DNA from: Desulfobacteria bacterium
Lineage (GTDB): Bacteria; Desulfobacterota; Desulfobacteria; Desulfobacterales; C00003060
Assembly: GCA_030145395.1 (NCBI GenBank)
Contig: JAQYVR010000044.1
Span: 1-34,408 of the forward strand
Reading direction: 5' to 3'
Length of the DNA stretch: 34,408 bases
The translations under genes and the position numbers were made by a program. The first letter of the stretch is position 1; every line of letters starts with the position of its first letter. Of this stretch, positions 24,279 through 31,440 are shown piece by piece. A model generated the notes under the pieces. The model ran no database searches. It saw only the letters and a program-made list of their open reading frames with translations, and was not told the origin of the DNA.

Positions 24279-25955
24279 TCACTCCAGCATCAGTGTGACC
24301 CGGGTATTCAAGCCGTTGCTCTTACCCTCGACGCCGAAGCGGTCCAGCGTGATCCAGCGGTAGTTGAAGTTCACGTTGAATAACGGGCTGAGCCACCAGC
24401 TCAGACCCAGGGAGAGAATCTGCATCTCGCCGCCGTCCACCAGCCCGTCGGTGAGATCGATATCGGACCAGCGAGCTGCGACTTCCCAGGTTCCCCAGCC
24501 GCCCTGGTGGACGGATTTCGCCACCGGCAGGGGATTGAAGATGCCGCTCCTACGGTTATAACCTCGCATCTCGCCGGTCAGGGCCCAGGATCCGGTCACA
24601 AAATAACCCGTGAAGTCAGGGCTGTCGAGTTGGGGAGCGTCGACGTTGTTGAGCGCGTACTCGCCTAAAAGCCAGAACGGCCCCTTGCGCCAGGACGCTT
24701 CCAGGTTGTAGGTCAGGCTGCTGTCCGCGTCGAAGACGCCGGTATCCACAAAGTCCGGTGACTGGTTGAATTCCGGCTCCGTGGGGTAGCGCAGTCCCTC
24801 TTTCGCATCCGTGTACCGCAATCCAAAGCCCAGGTGCAGCAGGTTGCTCTCGTCGTGCGAGGTCCACGGCAGCCATGTGATCCGGCCGATGTACTGGTTG
24901 GCGCTGTCATCCCGGGAACCCCCATTGTCCAGCCAGTCATTGAACACGCCACCGGCCCAGGTCATGCTCTGGTCGAAACCCGTGCCGCTGAGCAGGATAC
25001 CGATGTTGCGCGACCGCACCATCGCATCTGCGACCGCGCTGCGTTCCTGCATGGGGAGATAGATCAGGCTCATGGTGCGCTCCATGGAAATGGGCTCCTT
25101 CTGTTTCCCAACGCTGAGTGTGGTCCCGGCGAAAATCGGAATGTCTAGACGCCAGTCGAAGAAAGTCCAGTCATCGTCCTCCTCCGTATCGAAACCCTTG
25201 TCGAAAGCATTGGAAGCTGCAAACACGGTATAGACGCAGGGTTGCGGAAAGTTCAGCGTGCCCACTACGCCAAGACGCAGACCCCGGATCTCGCCGCCGT
25301 CGAAATCGTCCAGGTCCCCCACTTGACCCTCACTGGTGCTGTCCTGGGACTGCCACCTCTGATGATCCAGCATCAGGGCACCCACGAATATCCCTGAGAT
25401 GTAGCGGGTCTCCCAGCGGTTCCACTTGGTCGTGTCCTGGTAGTCCGTGGGCAAGGCCAGGGGCGGCGGGGTGTAGGCGAGCCAGCCGGAACGCTTCGGC
25501 GTATCATCGAGATCGAAGGCCCGTGGCAGACGATTGCGAACGATCACGCCTTCCTTCATCGCGAAGCGCGCGTGGGTGGCCGTATCCAGCAATATCTGAA
25601 AGTCATCCCGCGGGTCACCGTCCAGGATCATAAAACTCGGTGGCTGACCGGGCTTAAGTTGGCCCAGCAGGATGCCCTGCTGGGCGTCCAGAGCCAGCTC
25701 CGCAGTATCCGCCGGGATCTCGTCCTTGGTGAACACGTCGAGCTTGTTGTCCCGAATCAGGAGATTGACGACCACATCTTCGGCCTGCCCCTCCTGTTTC
25801 ACCAATGTTACGTTTTGTATTAACACCGTCTCGGGCGTGGTGGACGCTGCAGCACGCCACTGTGCACTTGCGGCCGGCGGCAAGGATACTAACCAGTAGA
25901 GCAAGAGCACCGAACACAAAAATTTCATGGATGCACCAGAACCGGTTTTTATCAC
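24279..25955 (-). CDS. OprO/OprP-type porin with an amidohydrolase-like N-terminal segment
   Basis: 558 aa. GTG 25955 is chosen because AGAGG stands 8 bp before it; the internal ATG at 25928 has no ribosome site. The signal peptide (to about residue 32, ending PPAASAQ) precedes residues 40-145, which read like the joined N- and C-terminal strands of an amidohydrolase (VLIQNVTLVKQEG, VVNLLIRDNKLDVF, then GQLKPGQPPSFMILDGDP and FAMKEGVIVRNRLP) without the metal-binding barrel. From about 165 to the end it is a phosphate-selective porin O/P family barrel, with closing strand NTRVTLMLE. It should form an outer-membrane channel, perhaps for an anion. Two sampled 60-base stretches are about 62 and 67% G+C against about 48% in one sampled from the neighbouring AsmA gene, suggesting acquisition from another lineage. 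Confidence 0.83.
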   Translation of the reverse strand: MIKTGSGASMKFLCSVLLLYWLVSLPPAASAQWRAAASTTPETVLIQNVTLVKQEGQAEDVVVNLLIRDNKLDVFTKDEIPADTAELALDAQQGILLGQLKPGQPPSFMILDGDPRDDFQILLDTATHARFAMKEGVIVRNRLPRAFDLDDTPKRSGWLAYTPPPLALPTDYQDTTKWNRWETRYISGIFVGALMLDHQRWQSQDSTSEGQVGDLDDFDGGEIRGLRLGVVGTLNFPQPCVYTVFAASNAFDKGFDTEEDDDWTFFDWRLDIPIFAGTTLSVGKQKEPISMERTMSLIYLPMQERSAVADAMVRSRNIGILLSGTGFDQSMTWAGGVFNDWLDNGGSRDDSANQYIGRITWLPWTSHDESNLLHLGFGLRYTDAKEGLRYPTEPEFNQSPDFVDTGVFDADSSLTYNLEASWRKGPFWLLGEYALNNVDAPQLDSPDFTGYFVTGSWALTGEMRGYNRRSGIFNPLPVAKSVHQGGWGTWEVAARWSDIDLTDGLVDGGEMQILSLGLSWWLSPLFNVNFNYRWITLDRFGVEGKSNGLNTRVTLMLE

Positions 25956-26308
25956 GTTGTATCCTCTTTATAAGTGAATACGAAAAATAGATGCCACTTC
26001 CAGGAAAACAGGGGCGTCTGAGCGGGGAGTCTTTACCATATTAAGGAGCAAGAGTCAAGATTCCTTTACATGATCTTAAAATCTGGGATAGTGAAGATAT
26101 GAGCTGTCCGTGTCCAAGCTCACGTCTGGTGAAGGATTTACGATTGCAGGGATAGATCTATGGACGTCCCCGTGTGTTTGACAAACCCATGAGGTCTTTG
26201 AGCAGGGTTTGTGGTACCCCCGGAAGGGGAGTTTTCACTTCAAACGGGGCAGATCAAATCTTCAGCCAGATATTAACCTACCAGACCCTTATAATACCAT
26301 AACTACAG
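25956..26308. other. Intergenic, 353 bp, no gene seen
   Basis: Between tonB (ending at 26309) and the porin start, both on the minus strand. Contains a perfect 8-bp inverted repeat (ACAAACCC near 26182 and GGGTTTGT near 26205) and a CCCC-GGAA-GGGG hairpin near 26219-26231, neither followed by a clear T-run on the minus strand. No cobalamin aptamer motif is present, so the porin does not seem to be under a B12 riboswitch. Confidence 0.5.
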
Positions 26309-27070
26309 CTATCTCAAGAAAAACCGGACCGGCACCATAACCCACTGTATGTTACTTTTTCCATTCCTCGTGCCGGGGACAAAGCTCCAGCCCTTGACCG
26401 ATCCCAAGGCGGCCTTGTCCAACACCTCAAAGCCTGATGAAGCGGCAATCTCAAGTTGCCCTACCTTGCCGCTTTCAAGAATCTCGACCCGAAGAACGGT
26501 CCTCCCCTCATATCCTCTTCTCCTTGCGAGACTTGGATAGTGAGGCAGCGGGTTCTCTTTGTATTTCGGCCGTGCATCTACGATAACGTCATCTCCTGAC
26601 CGCCCCCCCTCAGATGCGCCCGTCTGTCTTTCCCCGGTCGAAGAGATTGAAGAAGTCCTGACAGGCGGGCTGTCGTCAACCTCTTTGTCTTGGCCTTCTA
26701 TCATGTTTTCCAGATGAGCCTCTTCAGCAGTATCCTCCTGATTCTCTCGGCTTGACACAGGCTCAGCGACCTCTTCAGCACGACTCTGCTGCACAGTCGT
26801 GCTATCTGCGAGGGCCTTCTTGGGAGTAATTTCCTTTTTTGAAATGACTGCCTGCTGGTTCCTTGTCTCAAAACGAGGCTGCACATCGGCTTCAGCAGAA
26901 ATCTCTATTTGGGGTACGGCTGCGACAGTCTCCTGGTTATGTATGATAGATATGGAAATTGGATTCATGGGTGAATACGCACCCCTCATTGTCTGTGACA
27001 GAGGAAGGGTGAAGAGGAGTGCGTGGATGGCGAGTGCAAGAGAGCCTGATATTAGAATGTTTCTGTTCAT
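26309..27070 (-). CDS. tonB: TonB energy-transducing protein
   Basis: 253 aa from ATG 27070. The open frame runs back to 27262, but those residues lie across a palindromic repeat and have no signal anchor. The N-terminal helix (NILISGSLALAIHALLFTL, about 4-22) spans the inner membrane. A central acidic and Ser/Glu-rich region crosses the periplasm; it is not the usual Pro-Lys/Glu-Pro repeat. The C-terminal domain (about 165-253) is the TonB fold, with PLPHYPSLARRRGYEG, the strand GRTVLRVEI, and the ending WSFVPGTRNG and PVRFFLR. TonB carries proton-motive-force energy from ExbB-ExbD to outer-membrane receptors. Following exbB and exbD within the B12 locus, it is probably dedicated to the receptor at 31441-33492. 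Confidence 0.9.
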   Translation of the reverse strand: MNRNILISGSLALAIHALLFTLPLSQTMRGAYSPMNPISISIIHNQETVAAVPQIEISAEADVQPRFETRNQQAVISKKEITPKKALADSTTVQQSRAEEVAEPVSSRENQEDTAEEAHLENMIEGQDKEVDDSPPVRTSSISSTGERQTGASEGGRSGDDVIVDARPKYKENPLPHYPSLARRRGYEGRTVLRVEILESGKVGQLEIAASSGFEVLDKAALGSVKGWSFVPGTRNGKSNIQWVMVPVRFFLR

Positions 27071-27097
27071 TTCCGTGGAGTCTGCCCTAACGTTGCA

Positions 27098-27196
27098 AAA
27101 GCCTAGGGTGCTGTAGATCCAAGGCGTCCAAGGGTAAGGCTGTAGTAAGCTACGCCGAACCCTTGGCAACGCAGGAGATGCAGTATCATAGGCTTT
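27098..27196. repeat. 99-bp nested palindrome between exbD and tonB
   Basis: Outer arms AAAGCCTA (27098-27105) and TAGGCTTT (27189-27196) are perfect. Inside, CCAAGGGT (27128-27135) pairs perfectly with ACCCTTGG (27159-27166), and within that loop GGCTGTAG pairs with CTACGCC around TAAG with one bulged base. In RNA this would be a long stem-loop in the exbD-tonB intercistronic region. Either a mobile palindromic element or an RNA-processing or attenuation site. Confidence 0.75.
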
Positions 27197-27333
27197 CCCA
27201 AAGGGTAAACAACATGGCTGTTTTTCTAGTTTTCTGGATATCACCAGCAGTGAATTCCACAAAATCGTTCAAATATCTTGCGGAGAAAGGCTATTGTTGC
27301 TTTTTAGAACCTTTTGCCATGTTGTTTATGCAA

Positions 27334-27741
27334 CTACAGGGTCTGTTCTGGTTGCGCTTCTATTGAGACCTTTTTAAACCCTGCAAGCCTGACCTTATCA
27401 AGGACGTCAACAAAGGCCCTGTATGGCGCATCACCGTCTGCTGAAATAATCGCTGTCTTTTCGGGAAATGCCGCTTGTTCCCGTCTCAGGCGACCTAGCA
27501 GCTCTTCCCTATCTGTAAGCGCCTTGTTCACAAAAACATTCCCTTTCTTATCAACCGTGATAAACACGGCTTCCTCTTTTGTGCTTTCAACTGTTTCAGC
27601 CTGTGGCAGCATGACCGGGATTCCCCTGTAAACCGCCATGGAAAGCATTGAATATATGAAGAACACCAGGAGCAAAAATATGATATCGACCAGCGGAATC
27701 AGTTCAATGCGGGCACTTTTTCGTTCCAGCCTGACTTTCAC
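27334..27741 (-). CDS. exbD: ExbD/TolR-family motor protein
   Basis: 135 aa. GTG 27741 is chosen: it overlaps the exbB stop (GTGA) and is preceded by GGAGAGCAGG; the in-frame TTG at 27762 has no ribosome site. One transmembrane helix (about 16-33, LVDIIFLLLVFFIYSMLS) contains the functional aspartate D19 that conducts protons. The periplasmic part (about 40-135) is the ExbD/TolR domain, with TVDKKGNVFVNKALTDREEL and ending in DKVRLAGFKKVSIEAQPE. With ExbB it forms the inner-membrane motor that energises TonB. Coupled to exbB, separated from tonB by a 263-bp gap that holds a large stem-loop. Confidence 0.93.
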   Translation of the reverse strand: MKVRLERKSARIELIPLVDIIFLLLVFFIYSMLSMAVYRGIPVMLPQAETVESTKEEAVFITVDKKGNVFVNKALTDREELLGRLRREQAAFPEKTAIISADGDAPYRAFVDVLDKVRLAGFKKVSIEAQPEQTL

Positions 27742-28343
27742 TTTGCCTGCTCTCCATCGCAAACAATTTCAAGAGACGTGGCATACTTTTCAATACGAAC
27801 GGCCGCCTTTTCAACCTTTGACATGAAATAGTTGTAAGGAAAAAGAGTAAAGATCGCTATCATCAGGCCTGCAGCCGTGGTGATCAGGGCTTGGGCTATG
27901 CCCGAGGTCACGGCCTGCGGGTCCTGGATACCTGCTTGTCCCAACATATCAAAAGAATGTATGATCCCGATAACCGTGCCGAGTATGCCCAGAAGAGGGG
28001 CCGCTGTAATCAAAGTGTCAAGCACCGGAAGGTATCTTTTCATCCTTTTGATCTCATCCATCGCAGCCATCTCCATGGCCTTGGAAAGAGAGAATTCTCT
28101 GTGAACGAGGCCGCACACAAGCACCCTGACGACATAGTCAACCGCCCCTTCCGCCCTTGCCTTGATCTTCTGGTATTCTTGTAGACGAGCGAGTTCCAGT
28201 ACTTCATCAACAACCGTATTGTCCGCCCGCCTTTTCTCCCGAATCCAGAAAAGGCTTCTTTCAATTATGAAAGTCAGTGAGACCAGGGAGCAGGCCAGGA
28301 GGGGATACATGACGACTCCCCCTTTTTGGAATAAGTCAAACAT
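27738..28343 (-). CDS. exbB: ExbB (MotA/TolQ/ExbB family) motor protein
   Basis: 201 aa. Proton channel subunit of the TonB motor. The first transmembrane helix is at about 12-30 (MYPLLACSLVSLTFIIERS). The conserved C-terminal half has the second and third helices: LLGILGTVIGIIHSF (the GTVxG signature of the family) and ALITTAAGLMIAIFTLFPYNYF. Length is typical of the short ExbB type without an N-terminal extension. A perfect -10 (TATAAT, complement of 28366-28371) lies about 23 bp before the start without a good -35, so an own promoter is possible. It is separated from btuF by a MITE-like repeat but runs in the same direction, and its stop overlaps exbD. Confidence 0.94.
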   Translation of the reverse strand: MFDLFQKGGVVMYPLLACSLVSLTFIIERSLFWIREKRRADNTVVDEVLELARLQEYQKIKARAEGAVDYVVRVLVCGLVHREFSLSKAMEMAAMDEIKRMKRYLPVLDTLITAAPLLGILGTVIGIIHSFDMLGQAGIQDPQAVTSGIAQALITTAAGLMIAIFTLFPYNYFMSKVEKAAVRIEKYATSLEIVCDGEQAK

Positions 28344-28513
28344 AATCAGTCAAACCCCCATGAAAATTATATTTTGCAGCATTCTTTTAGATGTCCCAAA
28401 AATAAATTTCATAACAGAAAACAACAGTTAAAATTCTTTTGCGAGCAACAAGCCTTTGACAGAGCAGCGCTCGGGTGTTCCAGGCTTCCTGAAGTCATTC
28501 CCCGGCTATCTCA

Positions 28514-28662
28514 CTAGAACCCATCGCAAAAATGTGAGTCAGGGTTCAGGGCAAGGCGCGGGGCGGCGAAAAAGCGCAGCATACATGGTAGTATGTGAGC
28601 ATTTTGAGCCGACCCGCAACGCCGCCATGGGGCCTTAGACGCATCTTTGAGATGGGTTCTAG
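28514..28662. mobile_element. 149-bp MITE-like palindromic element
   Basis: The ends are terminal inverted repeats: CTAGAACCCATCGCAAAAATG on the left and, read inward on the other strand, CTAGAACCCATCTCAAAGATG on the right, differing at two positions of 21. The interior is an imperfect palindrome around CATAC/GTATG (about 28584-28600) with GGCGGCG and CGCCGCC further out. No coding sequence. Its right-end CTA, read on the minus strand, is the TAG stop of btuF, so it inserted at or replaced the 3' end of that gene. A degenerate relative lies at 8899-8934. Confidence 0.8.
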
Positions 28663-29585
28663 AAAAGTTCCGGGTGTATTAATCTCGCCATCTCCTCCAG
28701 CCCGTCCACGACGCGTGGAGAGGCCCGGTCGATCAGATCGGAGTCAATAAAGCATACCCTGTTGTTTCTGACGGCAGGGATGTTCTGCCAGCGCATCCAG
28801 TCCGCCTTTTGCTCTTCAAAAAGGCCTGCCCGGTCCATGGTAGAAATGAGGATGTAGTCAGGCCCTCTTTGCAGCACATCCTCAATGCTATACTGGGGGT
28901 ACCTGATAGTGCCCCCCTCGGCAAGATTCCTACCTCCGGCTATCTCAATGAGCTGACTATGAAAAGAACCAGGGCCAACCGTCATCAACGGCTTGGCATT
29001 GATCTGGAGGAAGACGAGTGGCCGCGGCGCATGCCGGACTCTGTCGGTCACTCCTTTGATCCTTTTCTTCAACCCGTTCAGGATCGTACCTGCCATCTCT
29101 CTTGTATCGGTGATCATGCCGATACTCTCTATCGTGTTGAGTACGTCTTCGACAGTTTTAGCCTTCGTCACATAGACAGCATGGCCTAATTCCTCTAATC
29201 GAAAGATAGCTGTTTTTGGATTACCCCCGTACGTTGCGATGATCAAATCGGGTTTTAGGCTAACGATCTTTTCGATATTGAAATTAACATAAGTCCCCAC
29301 CCTGGGCTTCTGTTTTGCCTCGCTCGGATAATCACTGAACCTGGTGACCCCCACAATGCGATCACCAAGGTTCAACGCATAAAGGATCTCGGTAATGTTG
29401 GGACCTAGTGATACGATTCGCCTTGGAACATCCGGGACAACCACTTTTCTGTTGAGTTCATCCACAAAGACACGCTGTGCCTCAAGCGGAGAAACATGAA
29501 TAAGGGACACCGCGAGAATCAGTGCAAAGAAAAGAGACAAATTGAAAACCGGCCGGCCGGTAGCTGTTTCAAAGCATGGAAACAT
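28659..29585 (-). CDS. btuF: Periplasmic cobalamin-binding protein, BtuF-like
   Basis: 308 aa. Signal peptide with a long N-region (membrane-like part about 14-32), then a helical-backbone substrate-binding domain of ABC importers: RIVSLGPNITEILYAL (56-71), GVTRFSDYP, VGTYVNFNIEKIVSLKPDLIIAT, and a C-lobe with TVGPGSFHSQLIEIAGGRNLAEGG. This pattern is that of BtuF/FepB-type proteins, and the B12 riboswitch ahead of the locus favours corrinoids. It captures the ligand in the periplasm and delivers it to BtuCD. Start supported by GGGAGAG 9 bp upstream; it follows btuD by 6 bp. The stop codon TAG is the end of the MITE at 28514-28662, so the original C-terminus may have been altered by a few residues. 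Confidence 0.88.
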   Translation of the reverse strand: MFPCFETATGRPVFNLSLFFALILAVSLIHVSPLEAQRVFVDELNRKVVVPDVPRRIVSLGPNITEILYALNLGDRIVGVTRFSDYPSEAKQKPRVGTYVNFNIEKIVSLKPDLIIATYGGNPKTAIFRLEELGHAVYVTKAKTVEDVLNTIESIGMITDTREMAGTILNGLKKRIKGVTDRVRHAPRPLVFLQINAKPLMTVGPGSFHSQLIEIAGGRNLAEGGTIRYPQYSIEDVLQRGPDYILISTMDRAGLFEEQKADWMRWQNIPAVRNNRVCFIDSDLIDRASPRVVDGLEEMARLIHPELF

Positions 29586-29591
29586 GTTGAC

Positions 29592-30374
29592 TTACTCTCC
29601 CATCAACGTAACCCTGGGCCTTCCTGTCTGAGGGTTTTCATCCACAAAGACGGGACAGTCGTACACAAAGTCGAGCGTCTCTTTGGTAATAACTTCTTCT
29701 GGCGGCCCAACCCCGTGAATCCGACCCTCCTTCATCACCATGACCCGGTCGCTAAAATAGGATGCAAGGTTTATATCGTGGAAGACCGATACAATGGTGA
29801 TTGCCTTGTCCTTGTTCATCTTCTTCAATAACTGACATATGTTTACCTGATGCTTGATGTCAAGGTAGCTTGTAGGTTCATCGAGGAGCATCACCTGGGG
29901 GGCCTGTGCAAGGGCTCTGGCAATCAGCACTCTCTGCAACTCCCCACCGCTGAGACTGAAAATGTTTCTCTCCTTGAAGTCTGCGACATCGGTCAATGTC
30001 ATTGCTTCACTGGCAGCCTCAAAATCTTCCTTCCCTTCAAACGCAAGGAGACCCATATGGGGAGACCGCCCCATCAAGACAAATTCAAACGCAGTCAGTT
30101 CAAAATGAAAACGGGGCATCTGTGAGACAACCGCAATCCTCCTTGCAAGATCCCTTCTTGTGATCTTCTTTATCGGCGTATCCCCCAGAGAGACATTGCC
30201 TTTTGAAGGGGACAAATATCCATAAAGAAGTTTGAGCAGCGTGGTCTTTCCTGATCCGTTCGGCCCGATCACTGAGAGAAATTCACCGGGAAGAACTTCG
30301 AGTGTTATGTTCTGCAACACTAATTCATCCGTGTAGGCAAAACTCAAGTCCCTCGCTCTGATTATTGAGTCCAT
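29592..30374 (-). CDS. btuD: ABC importer ATP-binding protein, BtuD-like
   Basis: 260 aa. ATPase of a type II ABC importer (corrinoid/iron-chelate group). Walker A GPNGSGKTT is at 37-45, the Q-loop at Q85, signature LSGGE at 141-145, Walker B VMLLDEP at 161-167 and the H-loop histidine at 199. ATP binding and hydrolysis drive transport through the permease encoded just upstream, whose gene end overlaps this start by 13 bp. The C-terminus (GPPEEVITKETLDFVYDCPVFV) has the extra region usual for FecE/BtuD-type proteins. The operon and upstream riboswitches assign it to B12, though iron-chelate ATPases look alike. Confidence 0.93.
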   Translation of the reverse strand: MDSIIRARDLSFAYTDELVLQNITLEVLPGEFLSVIGPNGSGKTTLLKLLYGYLSPSKGNVSLGDTPIKKITRRDLARRIAVVSQMPRFHFELTAFEFVLMGRSPHMGLLAFEGKEDFEAASEAMTLTDVADFKERNIFSLSGGELQRVLIARALAQAPQVMLLDEPTSYLDIKHQVNICQLLKKMNKDKAITIVSVFHDINLASYFSDRVMVMKEGRIHGVGPPEEVITKETLDFVYDCPVFVDENPQTGRPRVTLMGE

Positions 30375-31369
30375 CTCTCCTTGTCCTTGAACATGAGCAT
30401 CAGAAAAAACGGGGCACCCAAAAAGGCCGTAATGACCCCAACAGGGAGCTCGCCAGGAGAAATGATCGTCCGAGCAGCTGTGTCAGCAATCATCATGAAG
30501 ACACCGCCGAAGATTAGGGAAGCAGGAAGAAGTAATCTGTGGTCGCTTCCGAAAGCCATCCTCATGAGATGAGGAACAATGAGTCCGACAAAGCCTATGA
30601 TCCCGCTCAAAGAGACTGCGAATGCGGTCAGTATGGAAACAAGAATCAATAGCATATATTTTACCCTCTCCACCTCTATTCCCAATTGGTAACCCAGTTC
30701 CTCATTCACACCAAGGATATTAAGATATCTTGAATAAGGGTAAATCACACCAAAGGAAAGGGAAAGAACCACGGAAAGGATCCAGACGTTCATGTATGTC
30801 GAGTGACTCAGATCCCCATACAGCCAGAAAAGGATGGCGTGCAAGAGTTCATCTGAGGTTGTGGTGATAACAAACATAATGAATGCTGTGAAGAATGCGT
30901 TCACTATCACACCTGTCAGGATAATGCGTGTCGTGGAGAATCCTCCCTTTCTCTTGCTTAGGACCAAAACCACGAAAAGCGTTAATATGGCGCCAGCAAA
31001 GGAGAAAAGGAAACCCCCGCCAGCGATGGATAGTCCCAGCAGGATGAAGAGGATGGAGCCTACTGCAGCCCCCCCTGAAAGACCGAGAACAAAAGGTTCT
31101 GCCAGAGGGTTTTTCAGAATAGATTGCATCACAACACCGCAAATCGAAAGGGCGCCGCCAACAGATGCTGCCATGAGGATTCTCGGAAGCCTTATCTGCA
31201 CAACGATCGAATAGGCGGCACGGTCCGTGGTTCCACCCGTAAGAATTGCATAGAAATCAGACCAGGGAACACGGGCAGCCCCTAAAACGATTGACACGAC
31301 TAGAACGGCAAAGAAAAGGAGGGAGAGAGCAAGCGTAATAAGGACCAGTTTTCTTTTTGTCGCAACCAT
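30362..31369 (-). CDS. btuC: ABC importer permease, BtuC/FecCD family
   Basis: 335 aa, with about ten transmembrane helices, the standard for BtuC/FecCD permeases. Typical motifs are RLPRILMAASVGGALSICG near residue 65, PLAEPFVLGLSGGAAVGS (about 90-107), and the cytoplasmic coupling region GIIGFVGLIVPHLMR (about 258-272) followed by the GSDHRLLLPAS and TAARTIISPGELPVGVITA segments. It forms the inner-membrane channel for the ligand delivered by BtuF. Start has AGGG about 8 bp upstream. It lies 71 bp after the receptor gene and overlaps btuD, so one transcript is likely. Confidence 0.93.
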   Translation of the reverse strand: MVATKRKLVLITLALSLLFFAVLVVSIVLGAARVPWSDFYAILTGGTTDRAAYSIVVQIRLPRILMAASVGGALSICGVVMQSILKNPLAEPFVLGLSGGAAVGSILFILLGLSIAGGGFLFSFAGAILTLFVVLVLSKRKGGFSTTRIILTGVIVNAFFTAFIMFVITTTSDELLHAILFWLYGDLSHSTYMNVWILSVVLSLSFGVIYPYSRYLNILGVNEELGYQLGIEVERVKYMLLILVSILTAFAVSLSGIIGFVGLIVPHLMRMAFGSDHRLLLPASLIFGGVFMMIADTAARTIISPGELPVGVITAFLGAPFFLMLMFKDKERWTQ

Positions 31370-31440
31370 TGGCCAATCCCTGTGGGGTCACCACGATGCC
31401 ACTATCTAATGCAGGAACAAAAGTCGGGCGTGCCAGTCAG

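Noticed and set aside
25118-25633. 171-codon open frame antisense to the porin gene
   Set aside because: Long antisense frames are expected in GC-rich coding DNA; the composition (Arg/Ser/Pro-rich) is not protein-like and there is no ribosome site.
25956-26308. Riboswitch for the porin gene
   Set aside because: None of the conserved cobalamin boxes seen at 33535-33971 occurs here, and the hairpins lack the matching architecture.
27071-27262. N-terminal extension of TonB by 64 residues
   Set aside because: It runs through the nested palindrome, lacks a ribosome site and would bury the membrane anchor that starts at 27070.
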